A stretch of 64,000 nt of DNA from Cyclospora cayetanensis. Its lineage: Eukaryota > Apicomplexa > Conoidasida > Eucoccidiorida > Eimeriidae. Location of the stretch: contig NW_020312760.1 in the NCBI RefSeq assembly GCF_002999335.1, forward strand, positions 99,088 through 163,087, given 5' to 3'. Within the stretch, counting starts at the first letter, position 1. Every line of letters begins with the position of its first letter. The position numbers were made by a program, and so were the translations under genes. Shown piece after piece: positions 47,901-59,346 of this stretch. The notes under the pieces were generated by a model, which had not been told where the DNA came from, did not search any database, and worked only from the letters and a program-made list of their open reading frames with translations.

Positions 47901-48850
47901 TGTCTGCGCTGTCTGCAAGCGACACTGCATCCGCCTGTCGGCAAGCCGCGCGAGGCGGCCCTCTTGAACGAAACTTGTGCCTTGGCGCTGCGCCTGTGTT
48001 TGCATCCCTCTCTCCTGTACTTGCATGCTTGCATGCAAGTAAATGTACTCTGCTGCTGCTGCTATTATTGCTGCTGCTGCTGCTATTGCGGGTTCTGCAA
48101 AGTATCCATGTCTTGTTGTTGCCACCCTGTTGCCTCACAGCGCCCGCGTGGTACGATGACTGAGACCTTTGCTGTGGCTGGAGTTCACGGTGTCTTTTTG
48201 TGCACCCAAAGCTGTTGTTTGTGTTGTTTGCTGGTCTGCTTCGACGCCGCACAAACGCTGTGCCTTTCCTCACTGGAGCGTGTCTCTTCAGGAACGAATA
48301 GTTGAGCCATTTCCGGTGGAAATGCTGCAAAAAGCGCAGCGAGGGGCTGGAAAAGGCTACCTTGCAACGGACAGCCGCGGGAGCGTTCGCCTCAAGTGGC
48401 CAGAGGGCGCTGCTTCACAAGGCAGCCTTGATAGAGTAAAGAACTGCGTTCCCCTTGAGGTGGGTTTGTTGTTTAAAATGGAGGCTTAAGCAATTTATTG
48501 CTTTGCCTTTTTGTTTGCATTTGTGTGGGGAGCTATTTTTTCGCGAAAGTCCATAGCTGTGGCGCTCTCATTCTCTCTATTTATATGTATATATATGCAT
48601 ATATATATATATGTATATGTATAACCCCCCATTCGACCTGCGCCTGCATTCGTCGCCCTCCTTTCGTCTTCTCACCCCTTTTTTTTCCCTACGAACCCCT
48701 TGTTGTTTCCTGCAGAGCTTGGTTCTTCCTCAAGACCGCCTTCTCGCGGATTTCGTGCGGTTCATCCTTCAAATTAATCCCAAGAAACGGCCAGAACCCG
48801 AGGAGGCCTTGCGCCATCCTATCTTTTCGGTTCCTAAATGGGGTCGTTAA
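44933..48850 (+). CDS. CLK: LAMMER/CLK-family dual-specificity kinase
   Basis: LAMMER kinases phosphorylate SR splicing proteins in the nucleus. Seven exons join in phase: 44933-45379, 45645-45944, 46287-46340, 46847-46997, 47323-47438, 48292-48459, 48716-48850 (456 residues from ATG 44933). Kinase motifs in order: glycine loop LGDGTFGRVL, VAIK Lys, Glu in EADILREVNRK, FECLGKSLYDVL hinge, catalytic HTDLKPENILL (HTDLK is the LAMMER form), DFGSATF, RAPEVIL, WDMASDMWSLGCILMELYTG and the family signature EHLAMMERIV split between exons 5 and 6. The protein ends HPIFSVPKWGR. All catalytic residues are present. The start is provisional: an RS-rich ORF at 42984-43619 is probably a further 5' exon. 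Introns contain GGAAGG, TGCATGTA and 22-bp repeats. Confidence 0.95.
46495..46800. repeat. TGCATGTATCTTTTGTG minisatellite in CLK intron
   Basis: Units of about 24 bp combining TGCATGTATCTTTTGTG with GCATG repeat about 12 times with small changes, between kinase exons 46287-46340 and 46847-46997. It reads through as open Cys/Met/Tyr-rich frames that are not genuine. Confidence 0.93.
47540..47815. repeat. 22-bp minisatellite, about 12 copies, in the LAMMER-splitting intron
   Basis: Units CTCTAGTATATACTCCCTTA plus TG repeat almost perfectly. The array lies in the 853-bp intron that separates EHLAMM from ERIV in the kinase gene. Confidence 0.96.
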
Positions 48851-51216
48851 GGCAAGTATTCGCGCTTAAGCAACAGCGCTTCCAGGCATTTTGAACATGG
48901 GATCAAGTGAGCCGACTTAGCGGTCACTTGTTCACAGGTTGTGGCAGAGAACAACCGTCCGCAAGCGGCTCCGCGGCAGAAGACTCCAAACTCCTCTTCT
49001 CCCTTCCCCCCTCCTCGTCACCGCTGCACGGGTCGATGCGCCCTTGGTCGCTGCGCGTGTCTGCACGAAAACAACTCCCACAAGAAGTTCTTGTCTACTC
49101 TTGATGCTCTTGTGCTGTATTTATGGACGCTGAAAAAGCCCGCAATAGCGACACCCCCTCTGCCTAACTGGCAGAAGGAGGCAGAGGCAAGCAGGCAAGG
49201 AGCACCGCAGAACTGAGGGCTTTTGCGGCTTTGACGATGGCAGATCCAACATTTGGACGGGGGCAGAAGGCGGCGCATCTTGTGGAAGAAGAGGGATGTG
49301 AGGGTTCTCCAAGCAATGCCTCTGTGGCAGAGGCATGTGTCGCTGCTGGGATTCGCAGCAAGCGATGGCGAGGGAGGAAAACTGGTTGGGCTGAACAACA
49401 GTGGCGCGTTAGGGAGGGCTGGGCGTGGGAGGTGCGAGGGGTTGCCTCCCTGGCGATATCACCTTTCTCTTTGTCTTCTTTTCTCCTCTATTGTCTGTTG
49501 CTCCGTAGTAGTCGTCCCTGAGACGCTTCCCTACCCTTTAGTGTCAGGCTACTCACGCACTTGGTAACTTCCGCGAAAGAACGCGTCACTTGGCCTTTCT
49601 GCGTTCGGCCGCATAGTACCCGCTCAGGCATGCAGTTCCTTGTGTAGCTAAGGCGCTTTAAGGCGCTTGCTTTCTTAGAAGAAGAGGGGTAGCGGCGTGT
49701 CAAGGTCGGCGGGAAGAGTCCGCTACGTCTAAGTGCCTCTTTCCGCAGCAGACGGAAGCAAGGACAGCCGTGCTATGAGCTGTACCGCATGCATGCATGC
49801 ATGCATGCATGCATGCCATTCAGGCGCTGTCAAAGGTAGCAAGCGGCGTGAGCGGCCGAGCTGCCAAGTACTGAGGACAGCTAAAGCTGCCGCGTCCAGG
49901 AGGAGCCAAAACGCCATACCCGTTGGCACGGGAAAATTCAAGCAGACGGCACAGGTCCGGTGCCTAACTTTTTTTCTAGGGCTGGACGACAAGGCATGCA
50001 GTAGGCAGTGGAGTGCAGTGCCACGACTAGCGTGGGTGTGTACAAGGTTGCGTGTGTGGGCCTGCCTAATGCGTGCAAAATGGCGGGCAGGTTTAGCAAC
50101 GAGCATTGACGCCAAGCGGCTAGCTGACTTAATACGGTAGATCCGTGGGTGTAACACAGCATCTAGCTCTTGAAGCGATTGAAACCGTGCCCGTGGTGCA
50201 AAAGAGACAACAGTATGCTGGAAACGAACTTTTGCACGAACCTTCTGCAGCTCCGCCGACATGGAGTACGGCCCTCGGGCAAATGAAAACCAGGAAACTT
50301 GTGCTGCTACAAGATACTTGACGTTTTGGCTCTGATATGCCGTGCGAGTTTCGTAGATCCCTGCAGGGCGTGCCTTTCGCGTCGACACACTGTTGTGCTT
50401 TCTCCCACTTCCCTCCCTTTTTATTCCTTAAATACCGCTACCTGACTTTTGCTGTAGCGTTACGCTCTGGGCAAAGGCCGTTCGTTCAGTGATTTGCAAA
50501 AGGAAGGAAGTGTGCGTGTTTGCTCAAATGCAAGGCTGCCCCTTCCACTCCACGAAACACAATAGCATGCAAAGCACCATTAAGAAATTGCACGCGAATC
50601 CAAGAAATCTATATGGAAGAAAGGCTTGTTTTTCATGACCAGGATTCGATTGTGGAGCACGAATCCCCCCGAGCACCAGCGGGTCACCGAGATGTATGAT
50701 GTGGTGTGAAGTGATGATGATTATCCACTTGCTAGTATATTTATTTATTGAAAGCGTTCTGAGCAGTCTGTTTCTATTTTAAAAGGTCACTCTTTGTCGG
50801 TTCGTTGCTTATTTCAGATATTTTTTGACATCCTTGTGAGGGTTTTTTGTGGCGCGTTGCGCCTGTGCTGCATTTCACCCTGCAACGGCTTTATTTTTCC
50901 GTTCTGCTCCTCCCTTAGGCGACTGCATCTTTAATCAAACTTTCCAGTTGTTGAATCAAGGCGCACTTGTACTCTTTGAGGCCTCGCTGTCACCTCCAAG
51001 TCTAGGGGCTGAATGAGCTCGAGGCTTTTACTAATAGTGGCGTTTTGTAGGGTCCACGGCTCAGCCCAAAGTCAATGTCTCAGCCTTATGGTTGAAAGCG
51101 TATTTTAAGCAGCTCCAAGACTTTCGCTTGGGGACTCTGGCCGTGCGGCGTAGCTATGGAGTACAGGATGACACAATGAGCTTCAGGTCTTTAGGTTAAG
51201 GGTCCATGGTTTCTGG
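48851..51216. other. Intergenic between CLK and the TEX9-like gene
   Basis: I see no supported gene. The minus frame 50388-49729 is open for 219 codons but contains a translated GCAT run and no domain. Composition changes within this stretch, from repeat-rich to repeat-poor, between about 49.8 and 50.4 kb. Confidence 0.5.
49788..49815. repeat. (GCAT)n self-complementary run
   Basis: Seven GCAT units, fully palindromic. Similar shorter runs are at 39960-39980, 20436-20455 and 47194-47208. Confidence 0.95.
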
Positions 51217-53077
51217 ATGATGGTGATGTCTTCGCCAGATACTGTCTGCCCTTCATCAAATGGCTATATGAGTCCTCGCATGCCACAGGCCGAGCAGATC
51301 CTCTCTAAGGGGTGCCAGGATATGGAAGAGTCATCGAAGTGTTCTGCGCTTTATGCTATTCCTGGTAGTTCATCTGCCTGTGTATCAAAAGGCTGTGAAC
51401 CAACCCTCCGGCAAAGCTGCAGGACTAGTTTTGCCCGGGGGCAAAAAGTGGAGTGTGCGGGATCTGCTCTCTCCGTCTCACCCGTAAAAAAAGATATACA
51501 GAACGGATCGGCATCTACAAGGGAACTCCACGAAACCATTAAGGTGTGCATACCCAGACATTACACGCATCATCCTGTTACGCGACCGAGGGCTTTTAAA
51601 TGTACCCGATTCGCAGCCTTGGGCTTAGAGCCAATAAACTGTGGTGTTGAATGCCGGTGTCTCGTGCCGAAGATGCTTCGGCGCATTATACGCTCAAGGG
51701 GCCCTTAAGAAGAGCTTAATTAGCTGGCTTGCTGCACTAAGGAGGTACTAATACTAACAAAGTAAGAGACGCAACTTTGTTTGTTATGGCTAAAGTCTCG
51801 CTATTCAATGGCTTTTGCGTAGATTTGGTTTGGATGCTCAGACAGAGGATGAAAATCTAAGTGTGAAGGAAAAGGAGTTGATCGGCTTTCAAGAGATTAT
51901 TCCAACCACGAAACCTCACAATGGATTGCAGCAAGACCAGCAGCAGAACGGGAAGCTGACGCAGAAAGATTCAGAGCTGCAGAAGCTTGATGCGAATGCA
52001 GCAGCAGCCGCTGCCCTAGTATCGCGGCAACTGGAGCAGATTCAGGAGATGGCAGCACAAGCTCCGACAGCTTCTAGTACCAGTGAGGAGCACTTAAGTC
52101 TGCTGAAGCAGCAGCAGTCCCGAATCGATGAATCAGAAAAACAACTGACAGAGTACGAGGCGCATATCTCACAGACTGCTAAGCTGTAAACCCTCTTTAG
52201 CCGTTTTAAAGCACATTGGAACTCAACTTTTACTTCCGAGCAGTTTATGAGAAGCTACGCTGCTCTTAAATGTTATCTACCTTGTTCTGACCTAATCCGA
52301 ATAACCATATTATACGATAGCAGCAATGTGCACTCGCTACCACAGCAGGAAGAATGACAACACAGTTACCTTAAAGATGAGCTACGCATATTTGCGGCAG
52401 ACGCAGACGCGGAGATGCTGCAGTAGCGTTTTTGTTACCTTAAAAAACAAGCGTAAAGCCAAATAGAAGGCACCTGAGTCTCGGTTGCTTAATCCATGTT
52501 GCAAGGTTCACAAAAACCTACGGGAAATCCCGTGTGTTTTACTTACTCCAAAAGCTGACTGTGCATGTATGTTGCCTGTATCTCAACACAAAGGTCTCTT
52601 GCAGGGTCGAAAGATGCAGCGGCCCAACTGCACACTGCGAGCGACCAGCTGGTGGAGCATATTAGGCAACCGAGCAGCTTGACTAGGCGGAAAAAACCAG
52701 GGAAATCAGGAGAAAGCGCAGCGAAAGAGGGTACAGTTGCTGCTCGCTATGCAGCGGAGCTGCGAAAAGTCATGAACCAGAGGGACGCACTGGTGGCTGT
52801 TGTCAAGAAGCAGCTCAAGCTTGTTGAGGTCTTAAAGCAGCAAAAGGCACACTTAGAGGCAGTGATGTGGCTTCATATTAAGGAAAAAGAGTTCCTAGAA
52901 GTTATTAATGCAAAGGGGATGGGCGAATTCGAAGATCAACAGCCTCCGCCGCAATTACTGTTTCAGGAGAAGCAAGAACAATCTCAGCAGCAACAAGAGC
53001 AGATGGGTGGAATGCAACATGAAAATGGAGCCTGCAAGCAATCGTCAATGGCCGAAGAGAGCCCTTGTGTAGCGTAG
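51217..53077 (+). CDS. TEX9-like coiled-coil protein
   Basis: The C-terminal part VVKKQLKLVEVLKQQKAHLE followed by EFLEVINAKG closely resembles the conserved end of TEX9 (testis-expressed 9), which in animals has KKQSKLIDVLKRQ and a following EEEFMKAL. TEX9 proteins are coiled-coil proteins associated with centriolar satellites and ciliated or flagellated cells. A proposed model in phase is 51217-51656, 51823-52185, 52366-52422, 52506-52531 and 52605-53077 (452 residues). The fourth exon, 26 nt, and the donor of the first are the weakest parts; 51543 is an alternative first donor. Exon 2 is a Gln-rich coiled coil. Eimeria makes flagellated male gametes, so a gamete role is possible but is inference. 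Confidence 0.62.
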
Positions 53078-54479
53078 TTTATCATCGAAATCTTGTTTTC
53101 TGCGTCCTGAATTGCCTGAGAGTCCGGCAAATACATACCGTTTCGACTGCTTAGACTTTTCAAGAAAGTCGAATCTGTTATCTATCACCCCAAACCATGA
53201 TCAAGCCGAAAGATGCTGAAACCAAATGGTGCCCTTTTACATATGCAGTAGTGTTCCTCTTTCTCACATTGGGTAGCAGTAGCTAAAGTACTCCTTTACA
53301 ATATGGGCCCCGGTTTAATGCTCATGGCCTCCTTTGTAATGAAAATGGAGCCTTTGTGTGATATTTTAACTTGTCTTTAGATGCAGGAACACTGCATCCG
53401 ATGTATTTGGCCACTTGATGCACGCTTCGCCCCTCGCTTTTCCCCAGGTTGTATGCACGCCAGGATTTTGTTGGTCGTGTAGCACTTCCCTACGATTGGC
53501 CCGTAACAGTAGACCGCGCGCTCTGACTCCCACTTCGCCGTGCGAAAGGCTTCGCGTAAGCAGTTAAGTAGCAAACACGGGGCCATTTGGCGTGTGCTGA
53601 AATCCAGAAGTACTGATTTACTGCTTAACTTCGAGTGCTATGGCAAGAGCAAAGAAAAGCTCATCCTGTGTTTGTTGACATGGAAGTGGAAATCCGAGAT
53701 CGTGCAAGCAGCGTATGCTGGTTCAATTTCAGTCACAAAAATCAAACAGGCAATGCACATTACGCCCTTAGGACTCAGTTGTACTAAAACTGGCAAAAGA
53801 TATTCCTGTGCTCGGTTTCTCAAGTGACCGGACCTCGTCACACCGACGATGGGCCACCAGCTGCCGACCCCCATAGGCAATGAGTTTATGAGCAGGCACA
53901 GCATACACACAAAACTTTAAAGCCCTCAAGTTAGACGTCTAATTCGAAGCCGTCTAATTACATGACTACTAAGAAGAAGGGCACTCTTCCAAACTCGAAT
54001 AGGAAGAGAACACTTCTCGATGCTGGCATTCTTCCGCTGTTGGCGGAAGACACCACATAGAATTTGGTCAAATACGAAGGTACCAGTGTGATGCAAAACC
54101 ATTTTTGGTTTGTAAATGAGCTTTTGAAAGCTGTTTAGGCTGCACATGAAAGACCTGTAGGCCCTGCGTTGCTGTATCCTCAAGGAACGGAGTCACCTGG
54201 GCCCGGTCGGGTCTTTGTCCTTGCTCGTGTATACCGTTCTGGTGCCAGCATCCGGCAATTGTCTTCAGTTGCTCCTGCTATTAACTGATATTAAGCGATT
54301 TAAAAAGATAAAGTTATATTTTTTTGCGCGAATCGGATCTAAAACGTATCCTGGTCCCTTTTAAACACTGAAGGGCCAATCGGTGACCCCCTAGGACAGT
54401 CAGTGACGAATCACAGTTCGCGTCCAAAATGTTCTGTTTCCATACAAGGCGCGTCATTCATTTTAAAGCTCGTAAATGA
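53078..54479. other. Intergenic, no supported gene
   Basis: The plus frame 53540-53827 is open for 95 codons but shows no domain and has no neighbour to join. No simple repeats of note. The 3' flank of the TEX9-like gene and the promoter of the next gene lie here. Confidence 0.5.
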
Positions 54480-55588
54480 ATGGTTGCCATGAGCCCTCAC
54501 AAAACCCCTGTTCCCGTTTCTCTGTATATAACCCCTCTCATTATTTTGCAGCCTACACACTGATTATTGGCTGATTGCCCACATTGCGCCCTCTCTGTTC
54601 GTGTGCTTGCTACAGATCTAGCCGCGCCTCATCAACACATAAAACCAGCAAAGGTGTGCTTCTGAAAGAACGGATTCTGGGTTTGGTGTTAAAGCAAGTC
54701 TGCGCAGTGGCGGGAGCCCTCATCCTGATCCTCTGTAGCTCGCATGGAGACCTCACACTATGTGAGTCTGCAGCTGTTTATCCCTCTTGGACTGCTCGAA
54801 GCTGGAACAGCTTTACGACCACGTATCGTCCACCGACGATATCTACGCCTTCCCCAAGAACAAGGCCAATTTCCCCTAGAGCAACCGCACGTGCTAGTCC
54901 AGCAACATCGGTTTTTGTGGCTCCTGCCCCCTCGCAGCCCTTAAACTATTCTTCTGCCTCGCAGTGGGCTAACTTTGGCGCCGCTTCGCTGTACCAGTCA
55001 ATACTCTCAGCACCTGGCGAAAATAGCGCCCCTCTGGAGCCTCCTGACTTTGAGCCCGATGGCGAAACGGCAACTGATGCCACTGAACCAGATGTACCAC
55101 AGGAGGACGAATATTCTCAGATATCCTCGAATCTCTTTGATTTCATCTCACAAGATGACAATACGGTGATTCAAGGGCCATCCTCTGATGAGTCCTGGTT
55201 CGCCGAGAACCCGAGCAGTCTGTTGGCTCACCCAATCGAGACAGGAGCTGTCTCAGATGACGATGAAGACGAAAACATTCCCAGAGTTGCACCTTTGATT
55301 GGACGTTCTACACTTCCACAGAATACCTACCAGCCTTCTCTAGAAGAGGCAAAGCCCAGCCATGACGCAGCGCCGCACGGACCAGGCCAACCTCAGGATG
55401 CAGCAAAGGAAAGTTCAGCAGAGCCACACCCTTCTACAGAGCCTAATATCGAGGAGGCTATGCAAAAGGAAGTTTCACCAGAGGCACCTAAAGAGCTGCC
55501 TGTAGTAAATCCCATGAACGAAACTCCTCAACAGGACCTTGAGAAAGGTCCTGGGACAAGCCATTTGGCAGAACAAGGACGCGGCTGA
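54480..55588 (+). CDS. Small acidic protein with signal or anchor sequence
   Basis: Not recognised. Two exons, 54480-54523 and 54616-55588, join in phase through an 89-92 bp intron with donor gtatat and acceptor TGCTACAG, giving 338 residues. Exon 2 alone has no in-frame ATG after an upstream TGA, which is why the small first exon (MVAMSPHKTPVPVS) is proposed. A hydrophobic stretch VCAVAGALILILC at about residues 39-51 could be a recessed signal peptide or membrane anchor, as in many apicomplexan dense-granule or rhoptry proteins. The rest is Ser/Pro/Thr-rich then acidic (AVSDDDEDENIPRV), with no cysteine pattern. Export is inference. Confidence 0.68.
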
Positions 55589-56154
55589 TGGGTTCAAGCC
55601 CCCTTGAGGAGCCGTATACTCCTATTAAAGTCGGATTGAATTTGCCAAGAGGGCACACAAACTGCCTCCGTCGGCATTCAGGGTGCTGCCCATCTAGGCG
55701 TCCAGCCGCTTGCCGTGGAGAAACTTATGGGTATACCCCCCTGTCGCAACATTACAAGGGGTGCTTGGGCTGTGCTGCCCTTTCCTAGCGACAAATCTGG
55801 TTCCTCAGCCACGGCAAGCGCTCCTTCACAAGCAGCAAACAGTGTAACTACTTTTCGGTGACGTAGCGGTTGTTTGAGGCGTAGGAAGGTGGGGGGTACG
55901 TAAGACTGCTAAAGGCATTGAGCAGTACTGGGCCTGTACCTATTTAATGTGCAAATGTATTGCAGCCCTCAGGCTGCTCATGCGCTACTCACGCCTGAAG
56001 ATGACCAGTTCGAAACGGGGACGCGGGGGGTCGTGTCTCGGACGGCCCATGCTCCTGGCTGTAACTGCCACGGAGTAGATATGGAAGCAAGACAGCTAAA
56101 GGAAATACGGCTGTGCAGCTTAAAACGCATGCGTTACCAACAGCAGAGGAAGCT
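55589..56154. other. Intergenic between convergent genes
   Basis: The 3' flanks of the small acidic protein gene and the Cys-repeat gene meet here. No gene, RNA or repeat is visible. Confidence 0.55.
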
Positions 56155-57795
56155 CTATTGCTTCTTTTTCTTTTTGTCCTTCCCAGTGTCGATAGGAACC
56201 CTCACAGCGGCAGGCATGACAAAAGAAGCCTTTGCCATCACCTGCTTGCAGATAGTCTCATATTTAGTTTCCTTGCAGGGGTACTGCTGTGGTTTCATGC
56301 CTTGGCTGTAGCAAGTCTTGCTCATGAGCTGGGGCTGCATGTGGCACTTCTCCTGGTATTCCGTGCGCGTGCACGGGTATGCTTCCTTCCCCTTGACCTT
56401 CTTGTAGCATTGCTGTGGTACCATGACCCTCTCGCAGATTCTCTCGCTGCACTCAAATGCCACGTCACGTGATACCTTCCTCTTACACAGTTTAGGCACC
56501 ATTTTGCACTCTTTCTCCTTGACTTCCTTGCTGCAGTCATAGGGCTGCTCCTCGGTGAATTGACGTGTGCAAGTGTCTTCGTAAGGTACCTCCTCCACGT
56601 GGCATTCCTGTTTCATCTTGGTTTCCATGCATGGATAAGCTCTTTTCTGGACGTTGAAGCGGGCGCACATTGCTACCTTTCTGCACTGTGGTGCGTCAGC
56701 TACCTTTACACATGGATACGGTTCTGTGACGGGGACTTGCCGGAGGCAAGTGCTCGCTACTTCTACCTCCTTGTCCACACAGACCTCTGCCATTTTATCT
56801 TTTTGGCATGGCACCTGCTGTTTAGAGGATACGAGCTGGTAGCAAACAGTCTCGAAAGTCTCTTCCACGTCCTTGCACACTTCCTGCCTTACCTTTTTCT
56901 CGCAATCGTAAAATTCAACTTTATCTCCCTTTTTCTTTTCGCAGGTCGCGGGAACAGACACATTTTCCATCTTGCATTTCTGAGTCAGCTGCTTCTTTTT
57001 GCATTTGTACGGTCTCTGCTCCTCGACGACTTCCTCGCACATCTCCGTCACTTTTTGAGGCACCACTTGGCAGTCCTTGCGTACCTCCTTCTTTGTGCAC
57101 TCGTATTCCTGCTCGGCCATGACCTCTCTCTCGCAAGTGCTTTCAACCTGCTGGGGAGCCATGGTGCACTGCTCTTCAAAGCTCAGGGCATTGACTTCTT
57201 CCTCCTTTCCGACGCATGGCACCAACTCCTGCTGCGGTTCCTCTTTAAAGCATGTGCTTTCATACTCTTGGGGTACGTCGTGGCAGACCTTCTGCTTCTT
57301 GTGTTTCATGCATGGGTAGTTCTCCTTGCTGTTTCTCTTCTTAAAACAAGTCTGCGGTACTTTCTTTACCACTGTCTCACACTGCTCCTCTTCGCAGCCA
57401 TAATCTTCGTTCTCGGTTACGGTCTTGAAGCACTGCTTGGGCACCATCTTGCACTCTTCCTTCCTCACCTCCCTCTTGCAGTCATAGGCCTCCAGGGCGT
57501 TTGTTGGCTTATAGCATGTATCGGGAACTTCTACAGGGACCCTGTCGCAAATCTCTTTTTCTACCATTTGGGGGCAGACATACGCTTCCTTAAAAGGCAC
57601 ATTTTCGAAGCAAACTGAATCGACTTGCACCGGAATGGTTTGGCAGACTTCCTGGATGGCAGGAGGGCTCTTCTCCATGGCAACAAACATTGCCTTACCC
57701 TTCCCATCAGCTGGAGGCATAAATCCTGCCGAAGCTTCATCAGCACTGAACACCGCCGCGGAGGCCGCGAGCGCGGCCAGGAGGAGGCGGGTCAT
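56155..57795 (-). CDS. Secreted cysteine-repeat protein
   Basis: A single exon of 546 residues starts at ATG 57795 with the signal peptide MTRLLLAALAASAAVFSADE. The body is a long array of degenerate units with the pattern Cys-x2-VP-x6-Cys-x8-(Y)xC-x8-Cys, such as KECKMVPKLCKRKVSRDVAF and YPCTRTEYQEKCHMQPQLM, repeated about 12-14 times. The tail is Lys-rich (GKDKKKKKQ) after VRVPIDTG. Regular paired cysteines in a secreted coccidian protein suggest disulfide cross-linking, as in oocyst or sporocyst wall proteins, but the spacing is not the six-Cys repeat of Cryptosporidium COWPs. The upstream frame is open to 57864; the ATG chosen gives the better signal peptide. The long open frame on the opposite strand is a shadow. 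Function is unproven. Confidence 0.85.
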   Translation of the reverse strand: MTRLLLAALAASAAVFSADEASAGFMPPADGKGKAMFVAMEKSPPAIQEVCQTIPVQVDSVCFENVPFKEAYVCPQMVEKEICDRVPVEVPDTCYKPTNALEAYDCKREVRKEECKMVPKQCFKTVTENEDYGCEEEQCETVVKKVPQTCFKKRNSKENYPCMKHKKQKVCHDVPQEYESTCFKEEPQQELVPCVGKEEEVNALSFEEQCTMAPQQVESTCEREVMAEQEYECTKKEVRKDCQVVPQKVTEMCEEVVEEQRPYKCKKKQLTQKCKMENVSVPATCEKKKGDKVEFYDCEKKVRQEVCKDVEETFETVCYQLVSSKQQVPCQKDKMAEVCVDKEVEVASTCLRQVPVTEPYPCVKVADAPQCRKVAMCARFNVQKRAYPCMETKMKQECHVEEVPYEDTCTRQFTEEQPYDCSKEVKEKECKMVPKLCKRKVSRDVAFECSERICERVMVPQQCYKKVKGKEAYPCTRTEYQEKCHMQPQLMSKTCYSQGMKPQQYPCKETKYETICKQVMAKASFVMPAAVRVPIDTGKDKKKKKQ

Positions 57796-59346
57796 TATTG
57801 TTCGAGTATTGATGCAGCAACGAGAACCACAAAGAACTTCAGCAGCAGGTATACCTGTAACCAAGTTAGTTCAACAGTTTATACCTGAGAAAAATGCCGA
57901 ACACCAGCAGACCACGGCCATTCTGTAACCACCAGCGCGCGCCTGCCGCCGGGGGGTTAGGAAGGCGGGCATCTATCAGCCGTTCCTGCCTGCCTTTCTG
58001 AACCGGCGATCTATTATTGTCAGCCTGTCCACTGAAATATGCATAAATATAGTTGATCATTGCTTTGGGTTATAAAATAAAGCATAGTTGCGGTCAAAGA
58101 GCCGTTTCTCATCAACACCTGAAAGTGTCTCCCTAGAGTCACCGCCGGTACAGTGCGCGTAGTTCCCAACCTCGTCCATCTGGCTATATTTTCCCACTGT
58201 TGTACCCCAGTTTGTATATTCAAATGGTGTGTAGTATACTAGGGTACATATGCTTCTTGACAAAATTGACTCGGTGCCCCGATGCCACACCCCATAACGT
58301 CCAGCATAGATATATACCCGTTCTAGTTCCTGCATACCTCAGAATCAGGGGATTTCGCTTGCATTAAACTCCTTCAAGAAATTTTTGATGCAATAAAAGT
58401 AGCAGGATTGCCGTTTCCGACCCCAATGAGCAGTTCCTCTTTGGCCCCCTGTGTTCCGGTTAGATATCTCGGAGGAACTCTTCCAATTCATTGAGAAGTG
58501 GGGCAGATTGATAATCCACATTTGTAGAAACAGGCTGCATCTCACGTGTATGTCGGCTACTGCCATATAAATGTATTTCTTAAGATGATTTTTCGCATGA
58601 TCTAATACTGCTGAAGCTCCATTTTGAATTTTCCTAGAAAACTAAATGTTTGTCTAAATCGCAGACCAACAGCAGCGTGAAAAGCATTGGAAGATGAGAA
58701 AATGCTAAAGAAGCTTATTAGCATCACGCAAAAAGCCGGTTTAAATGTATGGTCCTCGTCTACATGCCCCAACGATTTGGGATCAAGCTTCAGCCAAATT
58801 TTCAAGATACAGGCAGAAATATTTGGACCTTCGGCACGCGCAGACTGCGCGGCCATAGGACTATAACAACGCGTCATCTGCTCCCTATTAAATTGATCCC
58901 GTGAGAAACAACGGAAATATTAAAATGTTCGCCGCTAGGTGTCTGGTGCGTAGACCCCGCTTCACAGGAAGGCTTCACTGAGGAGGCGAAAGCCGAAATC
59001 GGGTGCTCTTCTGAGTTGAATTCAACTGCTAAGAGAGATTCAAGCATCGCTCTGTAAAAATTTGCCAGACAGATCCAGCATTTCACATTATTTTACAAGC
59101 ATTCAGTGCATGCAAGTGCTGGAAAGTGTAAAGAGACTTCGGCAGCTCAAGTAGTCTCAGGCGTCTTCTTTGCCCGTCTCAGGGCTTAACCTGTGAAAAC
59201 GAGCACACATCCACACATACACACACCGCAGGGAAAAGACCCTCCATACATGCTTGATGCGCCATGGCTCCCGTCAGACAAGTGTCGGCAAAAAAGGTTG
59301 CATTACCGGAGATGCCATATGGATTGCCTTGAGGAACATCCATCGA
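57796..59346. other. Intergenic, no supported gene
   Basis: The promoter side of the Cys-repeat gene and the 3' flank of the LRR gene lie here. Open minus frames of 60-92 codons at 57866-59086 have no domain and no coherent splice structure. No repeats are visible. Confidence 0.5.

Noticed and set aside
49729..50388. A 219-codon minus frame
   Set aside because: It includes the translated GCAT run, has no ATG-proximal signal or domain, and no homologous look. Treated as chance.
50630..50700. Possible tRNA from GGATTCGATTG and repeated GAATCC
   Set aside because: The T-arm consensus is broken and no acceptor or anticodon stem can be paired.
56560..57618. A 352-codon open frame on plus opposite the Cys-repeat gene
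   Set aside because: It is Phe/Leu/His-rich, the typical complement of a Lys/Glu/Cys-rich gene, and has no domain. The minus-strand protein with signal peptide and regular Cys pattern explains it.
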